A stretch of DNA of 5,102 nt from Clostridia bacterium (GTDB lineage: Bacteria > Bacillota > Clostridia > CAKSNL01 > HGM11501): NCBI GenBank assembly GCA_017390225.1, contig JAFPCL010000086.1, positions 1 through 5,102 of the forward strand, read 5' to 3'. The position numbers were made by a program, and so were the translations under genes. The notes under the pieces are model-generated. The model did no database searches. It saw only the letters and a list, made by a program, of their open reading frames with translations, and was not told the DNA's origin. Of this stretch, positions 4,551 to 5,102 are shown piece after piece; positions within the stretch are counted from its first letter, which is position 1; every line of letters begins with the position of its first letter.

Positions 4551-5102
4551 ATGAAACAGACATTGACATATAAGATTTTGCAAAGCCATCTTTTAGAAGG
4601 GGAGCTTGTGCCCGGCACAGAGATTGGTATTCGCATGGATCAGACTTTAACGCAGGACGCCACGGGCACTATGGCGTATCTGGAATTTGAAGCCATGGGC
4701 ATTCCCCGTGTGCGCACGGAGCGTTCCGTTGCTTATATCGATCACAATACATTGCAGTCCGGCTTTGAAAATGCCGACGACCATCGTTTTATCGGTTCTG
4801 CGGCAAAGAAATTCGGCGTATATTATTCTCGCCCCGGTAACGGCATCTGCCATCAGGTGCATCTGGAGCGGTTCGGTAAGCCCGGCAAGACCCTGATTGG
4901 TTCTGACAGCCACACGCCCACCGGCGGCGGCTTGGGCATGATTGCCATCGGTGCCGGCGGCCTCGACGTTGCCGTTGCCATGGGCGGCGGTGCCTACTAC
5001 ATCACCATGCCCAAGATGTTCAAGGTAAATCTGACCGGCAAGCTGAACCCTTACGTCACCGCCAAGGACGTTTCCCTGGAGCTGCTGCGGATCCTGTCCG
5101 TC
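4551..5102 (+). CDS. Aconitate hydratase, N-terminal part (cut by window end)
   Basis: Aconitase interconverts citrate and isocitrate through cis-aconitate in the cytosol, using a [4Fe-4S] cluster; in anaerobic Firmicutes it usually feeds 2-oxoglutarate and glutamate synthesis. The 184 residues present are in frame to the last base and have no stop. Family motifs are in order: QDATGTMAYLEFEAMG (35-50), YIDHNT (62-67), GNGICHQVHLERFGKPG (96-112) and IGSDSHTPTGGGLGMIAIG (116-134). By comparison with mitochondrial aconitase, Gln35, Asp64, His65, His101, Asp119, Ser120 and His121 match active-site residues. The cluster cysteines would lie in the missing part. The compact N-terminus, with QDATG at residue 35, fits the short Aquifex-type aconitases of about 640 residues rather than the 900-residue AcnA. 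Homoaconitase or the isopropylmalate dehydratase large subunit are less likely relatives. The start is firm: strong Shine-Dalgarno and promoter just upstream. Codon choice is more GC-rich than in the preceding two genes. Confidence 0.93.
   Translation, partial: MKQTLTYKILQSHLLEGELVPGTEIGIRMDQTLTQDATGTMAYLEFEAMGIPRVRTERSVAYIDHNTLQSGFENADDHRFIGSAAKKFGVYYSRPGNGICHQVHLERFGKPGKTLIGSDSHTPTGGGLGMIAIGAGGLDVAVAMGGGAYYITMPKMFKVNLTGKLNPYVTAKDVSLELLRILSV

Noticed and set aside
4418..4913. Minus-strand open frames over the aconitase start
   Set aside because: They are antisense to a well-supported promoter, terminator and aconitase reading frame.
1..5102. CRISPR array, tRNA or rRNA genes, insertion sequence, integrase or toxin-antitoxin pair
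   Set aside because: No spaced repeats, cloverleaf, transposase or integrase motifs were seen. The XRE/SLOG pair is divergent and lacks a recognisable toxin, so it does not fit a toxin-antitoxin operon.

Overview
The window looks like chromosome from a Gram-positive Firmicute, probably class Clostridia (Oscillospiraceae/Lachnospiraceae-like gut lineage). This is inferred from the style of the genes: a ParC-type topoisomerase A subunit of the clostridial kind, an MscL ending in a zinc ribbon, a short Aquifex-type aconitase, strong AGGAGG-like ribosome binding sites, TTG start codons and near-consensus sigma-A promoters. No species can be named from the sequence alone.

Layout. Positions 1-267 hold no gene. 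They contain a perfect-consensus minus-strand promoter (16-44) firing out of the left edge, a long imperfect hairpin (84-139), and the intrinsic terminator (157-191) of the next gene. The minus-strand housekeeping block follows: rpsT (ribosomal protein S20, 268-531, own promoter at 579-607), then mscL (695-1183) and a parC-like topoisomerase IV A subunit (1185-3386, promoter at 3422-3450). In transcription order parC runs into mscL with one base between stop and start, so the two form a tight operon. No convincing terminator lies between mscL and rpsT, so some read-through into rpsT is possible.

Positions 3417-4421 are a visibly AT-richer accessory patch. It holds a small SLOG-like (Rossmann-type, predicted nucleotide-binding) protein on the minus strand (3561-4043) and a divergent XRE-family HTH regulator on the plus strand (4173-4421). 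Their promoters interleave in a short shared intergenic region. A 23-bp palindrome sits at the predicted start of the SLOG transcript, and a weaker AAAC-N15-GTTT match lies over the promoter elements. The simplest reading is a regulator-controlled gene pair; the biological role is unknown. The gap 3417-3560 between the SLOG gene and parC shows the parC promoter but no clear terminator.

The XRE gene ends in an unusual terminator whose 3' arm plus T-tract is tandemly duplicated (4426-4489). It directly abuts a strong promoter (4491-4519) for an aconitate hydratase gene that starts at 4551 and runs off the right edge.

The most interesting items are the SLOG/XRE pair with its candidate operators, the duplicated terminator arm, the MscL zinc-ribbon tail, the parC-mscL coupling, and the evidence that parC starts at a TTG rather than at the upstream ATG.
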